64,000 bases of DNA, taken from assembly GCA_958510825.1 (NCBI GenBank), contig OY294048.1, positions 10,619,589-10,683,588 on the forward strand, written 5' to 3'. Under the pieces are notes generated by a model. It worked only from the letters and a program-made list of their open reading frames with translations, was not told the DNA's origin and did not search any database. The position numbers and the translations under genes were made by a program. This stretch comes from Brachypterus glaber. Its lineage: Eukaryota > Arthropoda > Insecta > Coleoptera > Kateretidae. This document shows positions 54,701 through 63,139 of the stretch, one piece after another; position 1 is the stretch's first letter, and each line of letters begins with the position of its first letter.

Positions 54701-57700
54701 GTTAGCAGGATTTCGAATCTTCGTGATCTTCCTTAGTGCTGAGGTTTCGCCGATTTGAATGTTTGCTTTCGCTGGGTTGTTACAATTTAGAAATAAAGGA
54801 TGTCCATACTCCAACAGTGGTCTGCATATGGCTTTATAGATTCTGCTGGCCGTGAGAGTGTTGATTCCCTGGTTTTTGTACGTTAAACTTCGAAAGTGGC
54901 TGGCTCTTGTTATAGTTGCTTTCTTAATAGATCGGGTGTATTGGTTAAAATTGAGTTTTTGGTCTAGACTGATGCCGAGGTATTTGACTGATGGTAAGGG
55001 ATGGATGTTTTCGTTGTTTAGACTTATTGTAGGAGAGTTGTTGCTAGGATTGTGATTGAAGATGGCAAGCTGAGATTTTGCGGCATTTATAGTTTGTCTC
55101 CATTTGCGGAACCAGGTGGATGTTGAGTTTGCTAAATTTTGCAGTGATTCCATAGCTTTTTTAACTGTTTTATTGTGGGCTATCAGGGCGGCATCATCAG
55201 CAAATTGTAGAATGTATGCATTGGGATTGAAGTGGTCGGGGTTATTGAATTTATGGTGGTATAGGTCATAGCAGAAAATATTATAGAGAAGAGGGGAGAG
55301 GGGTGAACCTTGCGGGACACCTTGTTCGGGAATAAAAAATGTAGAGAATGAAGAGTTGACTTTGACTTGGATGGATCTGTTTTCGAGGAAGTTTTTGGTT
55401 ATGAGGATTAGGTAAGTGGGTACATCGAGCTCTTTCATTTTGTACAAAATTCCGGCATGCCAGACACTATCAAACGCCTTTTGGACATCTAACATCAACG
55501 CAGCTGATTTTCCTCCGTTTAGTTTGGTAGTTTGGACGTTTGACGTTAAAATGGTAAGTGGAAGTAGGGTTGAACAGCTACGACGAAAGCCAAATTGGTA
55601 TTTAGGAATTTTATTTTTGATTGCGTTTTCTATGCGGCATTTTATGATTTTTTCGAAGTTTTTTCCGAGAACTGGTAAGAGGGTAATTGGCCTGTAGTTT
55701 GTTGCTATGGACTGATTCGTGTTTGGTTTGGGAATAACTATGATATGACCTGTTTTCCAGTCTGGTGGGAAGTAGTGGCTGTTTAAGCAGAATTCATAGA
55801 GTTTTTTAATGTAGCTGTGAACCTCTGGATCTAGTTGTTTTATCATATTTTGGCTTATATTGTCTTTTCCAGGAGATGTATTTTTACCTTTTAGGACGGT
55901 TTCAAAATATTGATCATCGCTAATGGTTTCGGAGTTGGAAGGAAAGTTGTGGGAAGAGAAGTCTTGGTACCAGTTGTTCACTCTGTTGTAGTTATCTTCT
56001 TCGAAGTTTGGATTATCCTTGATGGAATAAATATTTTGAAAGTGGTCTTTAAATATGTTGGCTTTTTCTTGGTCTGCTGTATAAGAGATTCCGTTTTCAA
56101 TTATGGTTTCGATTTTGTTATTACTTTTAAACTTCGATAATTTTTTAATTTGACTCCAGTAATTTTTACCTTTTTTCCTGTTTATCTCTTTACATGTTTC
56201 GAGCCACTGGTTTTCTTTGTACTGTATTACGAGTTGTTGGATGTTTTTGTTGAGGATGTTAATTTGGCGTTTTAATTCAGGAACGAGGCTTTGTTGGTAC
56301 TCTCGGTACATTTTCCTTTTATGTTTAATTAGCCTTATTATAAAAGGTGGTAGAGTATGGTTGAAATATGAAATTTTGTACTGAGGAGAGTGCTCAAGAA
56401 CTAGGTCTGCCATTTTTTGGTTAAATTGGGAAATATGCTGAGCAGTCAGTGATTCGCCTTCTGTTGCTTGGATATGGGTCTTGAGAGCCAAGTTGACTTT
56501 TTTCATATCACATTTGTTGTAGTTGTGCAATAAAGGAACTGTAGTTGGGTTAATATTTGTTTGCAGATTGATTTTGAGGTTTAGTGCTAGATGGTCAGAA
56601 CCTAGTTCATTTGTAAGTGATATTCCGTTTATATTTCCAGTTAAGTTGGAAGTATGGAAAATGATGTCTGGCGTGGAATCAGGATTATTGGCCATGAGGA
56701 AAGTGGGGGGAGTATCGATTTTGGTAAAGTTAGAGTGGTTTAGGAATCCAGATAACTGTTTTCTTCTTTGTTGGTCCAAATTGAAATCACCTATTACTAA
56801 AGAATATTTATACAAAGACGCTTTAGTGCTATTTATTTAATTATTTTATTAGAATTTAATGAAAAAGATTATAAATTTAAAATATCACGAGGCCATTAAA
56901 AAAACAAATGAATAACATTTCTGGCAGAATTTTTTTGGTGATCTGCTGAAATTATTAAGTTAGAAAGTGTTTCCGTGTTAAGTGTAATAAAATATATAAA
57001 AATGGAAAGTGAAATGCAAAGTGATGATTCTGGTACTTCCCCAGAAATAAGGGGACAGGCGAAAACTGTGAGGGAGAATCTATTGCCTCAAAAATCAATA
57101 TATGGGGGTTGTACCTCTAGTAATCTATAATCCTTACGGTAATATATGGGTTGTATAATCTATGGTTGAATATTATGGACCAATGATTTTCACTTTTCGA
57201 AGTGTTTTTTGTAAAACATGTTTTATAGGTGCTAATTTAGTAATTATTTTTTAATTATCATGCAATAAATAAATTTGGTGCCTAAAGACACTTGTAAATA
57301 GCAATGTGATTTAATAATTAAGTGAAACGTCAGATGCCAAAACTGCTGAATAAAAATTCATTATTAATCATGGTGCAATTTCATTATTTTTAGAACCTCT
57401 GACGTCATAGGTAGAGAAATAATATTTCTACCAATGAAAAGAACAGTGATAAAGATGTGCTTTTTGGCTGGTGGTGAAAAAAATTGATTTCACAGTCTGA
57501 AAACATGATAAATAATGGTATACACCATTTTCACTACTAGCTTTAGAACATATGTTCTAAAGCTAGTAGTGAAAAACAATTTTATATTTAAGTGACTATA
57601 CTAAAACAACATGTTTAATGTTTATAACAAACGTTTTATTAACTAAATTAAGTTGTGTCCATATGGCTACATGATGCCTTACAGGGTTAAAACAAATAAG

Positions 57701-60700
57701 TTGTTAGATTTCGTGCAATCGGTCCGACAGTTACTGGACATTAAACTTGGGCAAAATTTAATGGGCACCAGTTTTTTTTTTTACTTCAGTGTATAAGGGT
57801 ATTTTTTGCTTTTTAGATGTTGATTTAGGAATTTGGGCAAGACCAAATTTTATAAATGCATTGGTTAATGTTTCATCAAAAGTAAACAAATCCATTCACA
57901 TGTTAGAAGACTTGTGGGCTAAAAGATATCCACTGCCAAAGTTGGATATTGTGGCGCTTCCAAATTATCAAGCTACTCGACCATCTGATAGCTGGGGCTT
58001 GCTTATTTTCAAGTAGGTATTTTATTTTTTATAGAAAAACGAAAAATTAATTTTTCAAAAAAAAAATGAAAAAGTTTTTGAAAAAAACGTTTTTTATCCC
58101 CTTACCCCAGCTTATAACTTTGGATAATCATTCTATGGTCCAAATTTGAAGTCTTTAGCTCGAGAGGTTCTTGAGTTATCGTGGTCACAAAATTTTCCGG
58201 ACACACAAACAGACCGGCAGAAAAATTGTTTTTTGACGGAAATCATATTTTGTTATGCAAAACTTCGACACACGTTAAAAAGCAATAAAATTTTTTCGAT
58301 TTTTTTTTACCAACGCAAGACTTACCCTGGGGAAGTAAAATGTTTTACCGCCTTTGACCCATGATTTTTACGAAAAATGATCCCTGAGAACTTTGGGTAC
58401 ACTGTAAAAAAAATGTGTAAATTTACATGCTAAATCAAAAGTAATATGGTGTGAAGCAGGTGCAAGTAAAATTTACGAGATTTAACTATTTAATTTTACA
58501 ATTTTTTAGGAATATTACGTACATGTACATGTAATATTCCTAAAAAGTTGTAAAATTATAAGTTAAATCTCGTAAATTTTACGTGCACCTTCTTGGCAAC
58601 ATATTACCTCTGATTTAGCATGTAAATTTACACTTTTTTTTTGTAGTGTAGGAATTTATATTCCAAATTTGAAGTTTTTAGCTCAAAGCGTTCTCGAGTT
58701 ATCGTGGTCATAAAGTTTCAGAACAGACAGATTTTTTTTCGCGGTAATCATCTTTTTTGCATATAAAACGTCGCGTCGTTTTGTCAAAAATAAATATTTT
58801 TAGGGAAAGTGAACTAAGTGGAAAAGGTTCTTGGCACATAACCCAAGAACTTGTATTCCAATGGCTGGGCCAACTGGCTACTCCATTTTGGTGGAATGAT
58901 GCTCATATTAACAATGCTTTGGTTCGATACATCTCTGCTTACGTGACGTTAAAGGTAAATAAAATAAATATAATAATATTTTTTTTGCACGACCAAGACT
59001 AAAACCTAATTTTACGCTTTCATTTTCGGGACTAAACTTGCCGTTTTCTCCCAAGGGAATAAAAATCACGGCAACCTTGATAATATTAAAATATTATACT
59101 TACTATGGGCTTTGCTGGTTCAAAAATTAGGTTTGGTGGTGTTTTGTAATAAATTAGCGATTCAAACCAATTTATTTGATTTAAACAAAGAAAACCTTTA
59201 AAAATAGCATTGTTTTAACAATTTATACATAACTTAAAATTTATCATCTTCGTCCATTTTTTTGACGTTTGTGTCAACCATATTAAAAAACAATTGAAAT
59301 CGCGATAGCCGTGAAACTGACTTTTCGCATGGTTTTAGTTTAATTTTATCTACCTACCTAAATTATGTTTGGTCCTGCAAAAAATAGTGTATATACCTTA
59401 GGACTAAACTTGGCTGTTTTAGTCCCTTGCATTTCTGTTTCCCTCGCTCGCTACGCTTGCTCAGGAAACACTCATGAAGCGAGACTAAAATAGCCAGTTT
59501 AGTCCCTTGGTATATAAATAACTATTAAAACAAGTAGCTATTAAAATTGCGCATATACTAAAATCTTTAACAGAACTATTTTTGCTATTATATTTTTCAA
59601 TTTGATTTTTATGTTTTGAGTTTTACATTTAGACAATATGGCGTCTGGTTGTCGCCATTTTGTTTTTATCAAATAATTTATATATCCTATGTTACTCGGG
59701 TGATTTAGACGAATCTTTTGACACCTAGTTTATAAAAATCGGTTCAGGAGTTTAGGCTGTAGAAGGGTACATAGTACGTATAATGTACTATAAATTCATA
59801 CATAGACTGAGAACATTGCGTGCAGTCGGGTAACAAGCTCCATCGCCGGATTCGAGCGAAATAAAAATGCACAAAATTTTTATGCCGTATTTGCATTTTT
59901 ATTTAAAAAACACACAAACACACAAAAAGCCCATGTCGTATAAAATACCGTGACAAAATTCTGTTCCGAATTTCAGTTTTAAAAAATTAAATATATCCAG
60001 TTTAACAAAATAAAAAATAATAAATAATTTATAGAAATTTTACCTCAAACAAAATTTTAAAATTAAAAAAATATGTTTTTTTTTCAGTTTTTAAATTAGG
60101 AGTGCCGGATTAAAAGCAGCTGTCTGCATTAAAAAAAAAAACACATGTAAAAACATTACTGGATGCCAATTCTGCAGAAACAAGTATGTTCCCAGGTAGC
60201 AAGGGATGTTATATTACAAGAAATTAACATCACTTTTGGGTGTATTTTTAAACTAAATCATAACATCACATAATATTGAAAAATAACATGTATTTAAAAT
60301 CACATTTGCAACGTAACACGTGTGACGTGACAACCATGTTATTTAATAACAAATATTTAGCTGTGAATATATGGCACGTCACATATTAACGTGGCTTTCA
60401 CGTGAATGTCATGTTATTTTGCTTCTCACCGACGTTCGAAGCAAAAAAATCGATATAAGATGATGTTGATAAAGTAAATTATTATAAGGAAATTGTATAC
60501 ACATTATACGATTTCCAATGGATAGGGGGCTCTGCCGGGCTTCTCAAGACCACGGACACGGATTAAAGGAATATATTCTCCGCTTAATCTGCAATTTCGT
60601 ATTTAGAATCTATCTGTTTCTATCTGTGATTGTTTCAATTACTGATTGATTTTAAATCCGATTTTTTTTTATAGCGTTTTTAATGGTTTTATTTAGAAAA

Positions 60701-61614
60701 AGCTAATATCCTAGGATATTATTTAAATATTAAAATACCAGTAACGGCATCCATAAGATATTAGATATAACAGGAATGTGGATTTATGATGTCACAAACA
60801 CGTTATTTTCGGGATGTCATTGTGTGATGTTATTAGGGGCGGACTTAGGACATCCCCACCATGCTACATTCTTGTTAAATGAGACTACAATCTTAACATC
60901 ACATGTCACATATTAACGTGGCTTTCACGTGAATGTCATGTTATTTTGCTACCTGGGTTAAGTGGCACTAAGAGTCTTATAGTGCCATTTGGTAAAGTTT
61001 TTCATCAGAAATAGTCCACATAATGTTTTTACCACCAATAACTCTTTGTTTTTTTAAATGCGGATGGCGGCTTTTATCCGGCACTTCTCAAATGAAGTGG
61101 GAGGTGGCTAATTTTTATTGTTTTGAGCTGAAATTTGGATCCAAACCAGACACTCTTCATTAAAAAATTGTGCCTTATAAAAAACATAAATATTTATTTT
61201 TTCTCGTTATCAAATGAAGTGGGGCGGACACTAATTTAAATTTTTTGAGCTGAAATTTGGCAATTTGGCACAGAATTTTGTTAAAGTATTTTTTACGAAA
61301 TAAGGAGGGCATAACATTTTCAAAAAATCGTATTTTTTAGAAATCCCCAACGGATGTTATATTTTTATTTTGGTACGTATTTGAAAATAAAAAATATTTT
61401 TTTAGATGGATAAAAATGAAAGCTTTAATAATTGGCCTATGACCATGCTCTACTCAATTTATTATGAATTCAGTAAAAGATATCCTCATGGAAAAAGCAC
61501 CGCAATAAAACAGGATTCCACGTCTGCCAAAACTGAATTAGTATTTAGAATGTTAAATTACACATTGGGAGAAGAAACGGTAATCAAAGGGTTGCAAAGG
61601 TTCATTGCAGATAG
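48656..61614 (+). CDS. Aminopeptidase N-like protein with all catalytic motifs lost (M1 pseudoenzyme); 3' part off the window
   Basis: Seven coding exons (48662-48706, 49752-50011, 51912-52271, 52819-52961, 57817-58012, 58804-58954, 61406-61614) join in continuous phase into about 454 residues. Order: signal peptide MSWIFLFLTSLLLLN, M1 N-terminal domain (RDIAPKEYILYIHPVLD), MRPNMARSLFPCFDEPGYKV, KRYPLPKLDIVALPN, then the catalytic domain. GAMEN is replaced by RPSDS (324-328, followed by WG), HEXXH by QELVF (349-353), the distal zinc Glu by Asn372 and the catalytic Tyr by Ser425. Flanking QWLG, TPFWWND and LVFRMLNYTLGEE keep the fold signature. Without zinc ligands it should not hydrolyse peptides. 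Role unknown; a binding or decoy function is an inference. Divergent from, and paralogous to, the gene at 1-12949. Confidence 0.9.
48707..49751 (+). other. Intron with family-G foldback
   Basis: From 49085: TTTTGAACGAGTTGAGATAT, ACCATCTTTTGGCATATATTT and AAAATGTGGTCAGGGG, mirrored at 49600-49745. No coding sequence. Confidence 0.6.
49752..50011 (+). CDS. Aminopeptidase-like exon 2
   Basis: Acceptor CATTTAG ends at 49751, donor GAATT|GTAAGT. It encodes LISDNKLPRDIAPKEYILYI, FFNGRVSINFTIQ and SIALHAHEDLDLI, the M1 N-terminal strands. Confidence 0.88.
50012..51911 (+). other. Intron with several decayed repeats
   Basis: 50140-50480 is a foldback (GGGTCC..TTGGACCCCTAAAATCGTGAAATT / AATTTCACGATTTTAGGGGTCC-type arms). 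50540-50780 is the TAATTACT-type repeat. 51160-51690 is family G. 51768-51890 is a hairpin (TATCGGACAGAAGAGAAAAT / ATTTTCTCTTCTGTCCGATA) just upstream of exon 3. Confidence 0.65.
51912..52271 (+). CDS. Aminopeptidase-like exon 3 (FPCFDEP)
   Basis: Acceptor TTTTGTATAG ends at 51911; donor CCATT|GTAAGT. It encodes NFELSIIYTGKIF, GLFRSNYVDPQTKELKWFAA, THMRPNMARSLFPCFDEPGY and VLANMPL. It corresponds to exons 3 and 4 of the paralogue without the intron between them. Confidence 0.93.
52272..52818 (+). other. Intron with degenerate direct repeat
   Basis: TTTTTTTTAATTTAGTATCTG...GGGGGCTAATTT...GACCTTAAGAGA recurs at about 52325, 52510 and 52650. No coding sequence. Confidence 0.55.
52819..52961 (+). 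CDS. Aminopeptidase-like exon 4
   Basis: Acceptor TTATGTTAG ends at 52818; donor GTTTA|GTAAGT. It encodes DSWESWVVDTFVKTPPMATF, SVGIVISDF (equivalent to PPMSTYLVAFTISDF of the paralogue). Confidence 0.88.
52962..53415 (+). other. Intron 4 of the aminopeptidase-like gene, left part
   Basis: AT-rich with short chance frames only. No gene or repeat recognised. Confidence 0.4.
53419..53536. mobile_element. Palindromic MITE, GGGAACGTT ends, copy 2
   Basis: 118 bp, almost entirely one inverted repeat, GGGAACGTTTAAGTATTACG / CGTAATAATTGAACGTTCCC, with TTA on both sides (53416-53418, 53537-53539). Confidence 0.85.
54295..56827 (-). mobile_element. 5'-truncated non-LTR retrotransposon (Jockey superclade) in intron 4
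   Basis: Antisense to the host gene. The 8-bp duplication GCTATTTA bounds it. The 3' end has AATAAAGAACATT followed by a short (ATTA)n tail. It is truncated inside the endonuclease domain at the 5' end (56827). Confidence 0.88.
54488..56815 (-). CDS. Non-LTR retrotransposon ORF2: endonuclease C-terminal part and reverse transcriptase
   Basis: About 775 open residues with no own start (the first codon is TTG; the frame is open upstream to the truncation). The endonuclease remnant has LVIGDFNLDQ, STPDIIFHTS and SDHLAL (active-site His). The reverse transcriptase has GKNTSPGKDNI, NYRPITLLPVLGKNFEKII, QFGFRRSCST, LDVQKAFDSVWH, GVPQGSPLSPLLYNI, FADDAAL (catalytic Asp pair) and VKYLGISLDQKL. There is no RNase H. 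It resembles Jockey/CR1-type elements; the exact clade needs a tree. The frame is intact, so insertion is fairly recent, but the copy lacks the start of the endonuclease and ORF1. Confidence 0.9.
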   Translation of the reverse strand: MYKYSLVIGDFNLDQQRRKQLSGFLNHSNFTKIDTPPTFLMANNPDSTPDIIFHTSNLTGNINGISLTNELGSDHLALNLKINLQTNINPTTVPLLHNYNKCDMKKVNLALKTHIQATEGESLTAQHISQFNQKMADLVLEHSPQYKISYFNHTLPPFIIRLIKHKRKMYREYQQSLVPELKRQINILNKNIQQLVIQYKENQWLETCKEINRKKGKNYWSQIKKLSKFKSNNKIETIIENGISYTADQEKANIFKDHFQNIYSIKDNPNFEEDNYNRVNNWYQDFSSHNFPSNSETISDDQYFETVLKGKNTSPGKDNISQNMIKQLDPEVHSYIKKLYEFCLNSHYFPPDWKTGHIIVIPKPNTNQSIATNYRPITLLPVLGKNFEKIIKCRIENAIKNKIPKYQFGFRRSCSTLLPLTILTSNVQTTKLNGGKSAALMLDVQKAFDSVWHAGILYKMKELDVPTYLILITKNFLENRSIQVKVNSSFSTFFIPEQGVPQGSPLSPLLYNIFCYDLYHHKFNNPDHFNPNAYILQFADDAALIAHNKTVKKAMESLQNLANSTSTWFRKWRQTINAAKSQLAIFNHNPSNNSPTISLNNENIHPLPSVKYLGISLDQKLNFNQYTRSIKKATITRASHFRSLTYKNQGINTLTASRIYKAICRPLLEYGHPLFLNCNNPAKANIQIGETSALRKITKIRNPANPLHNPSNASLLQLTSTPPVLERLHALSTNFARSDFNSDILNLFCIPRNNNPPRAKLPEKTLLQILLEIRN
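57528..57575. repeat. Perfect 48-bp palindrome in intron 4
   Basis: TTTTCACTACTAGCTTTAGA... is followed without a spacer by its exact reverse complement (two 24-base arms meeting at ACAT|ATGT). The arms resemble the CACTACCAG end of element A, suggesting a minimal internal-deletion derivative. It lies 241 bases before exon 5. Confidence 0.85.
57817..58012 (+). CDS. Aminopeptidase-like exon 5 (degenerate GAMEN)
   Basis: Acceptor TTGCTTTTTAG ends at 57816; donor TTCAA|GTAGGT. It encodes VDLGIWARPNFINAL, AKRYPLPKLDIVALPNYQAT, RPSDSWGLLIF. PNLGREAMENWG of the paralogue aligns with PNYQATRPSDSWG: only the terminal WG of the motif survives. Confidence 0.88.
58400..58648. mobile_element. Palindromic MITE with TA target sites in intron 5
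   Basis: CACTGTAAAAAAAATGTGTA...CTCGTAAATTTTACGTG...ACACTTTTTTTTTGTAGTG folds back over its whole length. TA flanks both sides, as for mariner-type insertion. Confidence 0.82.
58804..58954 (+). CDS. Aminopeptidase-like exon 6 (HEXXH region without zinc ligands)
   Basis: Acceptor ATTTTTAG ends at 58803; donor TTAAAG|GTAAAT. It encodes GSWHITQELVFQWLGQLATP and FWWNDAHINNALVRYIS. The family consensus is [29 protein letters not shown]: both zinc-binding His and the third ligand Glu are replaced, but the general-base Glu remains (Glu350). Confidence 0.9.
58984..59525. mobile_element. Foldback MITE family B, copy 3 (uninterrupted)
   Basis: GCACGACCAAGACTAAAACC to TTTAGTCCCTTGGTATATAA; 540 bp, in intron 6. 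It serves as the empty-site comparison for element A in copy 2. Confidence 0.82.
59526..60190 (+). other. Intron 6, middle
   Basis: AT-rich; at 59803-59842 a fragment shared with 18477-18515 (AGACTGAGAACATT...GCAGTCGGGTAA). No gene seen. Confidence 0.45.
60191..60957. mobile_element. MITE family C, copy 4 (complete, reverse)
   Basis: CCCAGGTAGCAAGGGATGTT to ATTTTGCTACCTGGG, 767 bp, flanked by TT on each side, in intron 6. Confidence 0.88.
60958..61405 (+). other. Intron 6, right end
   Basis: AT-rich; two copies of TCAAATGAAGTGGG(A/G)(G/C)G...TTTTGAGCTGAAATTTGG at about 61090 and 61208, a short direct repeat. No gene seen. Confidence 0.5.
61406..61614 (+). CDS. Aminopeptidase-like exon 7, with a GC donor
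   Basis: Acceptor TTTTTTTAG ends at 61405. It encodes NWPMTMLYSIYYEF..., AKTELVFRMLNYTLGEETVI, KGLQRFIADR, equivalent to the Y.KGA.VLRML..FLGE..F..GL..Y segment. The exon most likely ends GATAG|GCAAGT, the consensus of GC-AG introns; no GT donor fits here. The next exon is not seen before 64000. Confidence 0.82.
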
Positions 61615-61730
61615 GCAAGTATTATTTTTTTTATTTAACTTTATGCCGTACGTGTGAAAAGTCCGCCCCCTTTTAACTTTTGAACGGCTTAAGATATCAA
61701 CTTTAAATTTAAACACTTCCCAGACAGCAC

Positions 61731-62117
61731 ATAATAACTATTAGATATCCAGGGGATATATTTTCCAGATATAGAGTATATCCAGGGTATATACTTTCCG
61801 GATATAGGGTATATCCATTGGATAGCCTGGATAGCCATTAGATAACCCATGGACATCCAAAGGTCCGCCTATATCCAGGATATCCACTGGATATCCATGA
61901 GATATCCAATGGACATCTTTTTTTTTAACCTCCCCAAAGTATATCCACTAGATATTCATTAAATATTCATCATGGATATCTAGTGGATATCCTGGATATA
62001 GGCGGACATTTGGATGTCCATGGGATATCTAATGGCTATCCAGGCTATATAATGGATATACTCTATATCCAGAAAGTATATCCTTTGGATATCTAATAGT
62101 TATTATGTGCTGTCTGT
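61731..62117. mobile_element. Foldback element made of GGATATC-type units
   Basis: Ends CAGACAGCACATAATAACTA / TAGTTATTATGTGCTGTCTG. Nearly the whole 387 bp is built from variants of TGGATATCC, TATATCCA and CCATTGGATA in both orientations, so it folds at several scales. It interrupts a family-G repeat. A lone right end lies at 20545-20580. Confidence 0.82.
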
Positions 62118-62865
62118 GTTAATATAACCCAAATGATTTTTTCGTATATATTTGATAAGTTTAAGGGGTACTGGAGGCAGAAGGACAAGGAGGGATTTTT
62201 TAAATGAAAAGGAGGTCTTGTGACACATCATTTTAAAGCTAATAAAATTCTGTATTCGACCATATAATATTTTATTTTTTAAATCACTTTTTTCAGGGGG
62301 TTAAAAATAGACACAGATCTAGGTTAAAAAAGTGTTTAAAATTAATATTTTCGTCAAAATTTAAATATGCGTTTAAAAGTTAAAGGGGCGCACTTTAGAC
62401 TCGCACTGTATATAAACGAGTACGCGAAAGAGAATCATTGAAAATTATTTGTGTCAGGTGAGGTGAGTTAGAAAGGGTGAGGTTTAATGTGGTCATAAAA
62501 AGTTCTATTTATTATTTAATTTTTAACCAAGCTTTTATCTTTTTGATTAAGTCACCTATTCCTTTTTTGAAGGGGTTGTTTTGATTTTTGAGACAAAAAA
62601 TTGACGATTATGGACTTTTTTTCAGAAAACCTGTATTATTTTTATGTACAAAACTATTTAAAAAGTATTAGGCAATAAGTTCACAATTTTTTTTTATTTT
62701 TTTTTGCCGTCATAAATAAACGTGACACCTGAAAAATAACAAGGCAAACGGTTCCAGCGATAGCTCCGTCCCCATTGGTCTGGGTTTAATTTACATAATT
62801 ATATTTTTTAAACTTTATTTTTGAGATAACTATTCGGTTGGTATTTCGTTCGTCGTCCGCTAGGC
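62118..62865. other. Downstream intron: family-G remainder and AT-rich DNA
   Basis: GGGGTACTGGAGGCAGAAGG and TTGTGACACATCATTTTAAA match family G phrases. No aminopeptidase exon recognised. Confidence 0.45.
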
Positions 62866-63139
62866 ATAAATTCACGTCATGTGTCGTCGTTAAATATTCG
62901 TAGTCGTTAAAATTTCTTGTAAAAACCCATTCGTGATCGTCAACTACCCTCGTTCCAAACCCATATTTATCCTCACGAACATCAACATCAAGAAGAAGCC
63001 ACTTGTGCACAAGGACATCAAGTACATCAAAAACAAAGTGATATCCCTTTTTGCCTTCTACACCCTCATTACAACCCCTAGTTTAGCGTCCACTATCTCT
63101 TGTTTCGTTTCGTTAATTAAAAGTCGCTATATGCTAAGT
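62866..63139 (+). other. Patch with coding-like composition, not assignable
   Basis: A frame around 62940-63139 has many C- or G-ending codons (ATC CTC ACG AAC ATC AAC ATC AAG) and reads ILTNINIKKKPLVHKDIKYI, unlike the AT-rich background. There is no splice context linking it to the aminopeptidase and no recognised domain. It could be a retrocopy fragment or a transposon remnant. Confidence 0.3.

Larger units (their letters stand above)
54126..57481 (+). mobile_element. Element A, copy 2, split by a non-LTR retrotransposon
   Basis: 54126-54294 and 56836-57481 are colinear with 42001-42790 (hairpin with GCGGGATGAGCGCGCTAGCG, TATTTTTTTCACTACCAG, vestigial exon at 57002, right end CTGGTGGTGAAAAAAATT). 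The insertion is bounded by GCTATTTA at 54287-54294 and 56828-56835. Confidence 0.82.

Noticed and set aside
54488..56840. Several plus-strand frames of 67-105 residues
   Set aside because: They are opposite the Jockey-type ORF2 and have no domains.
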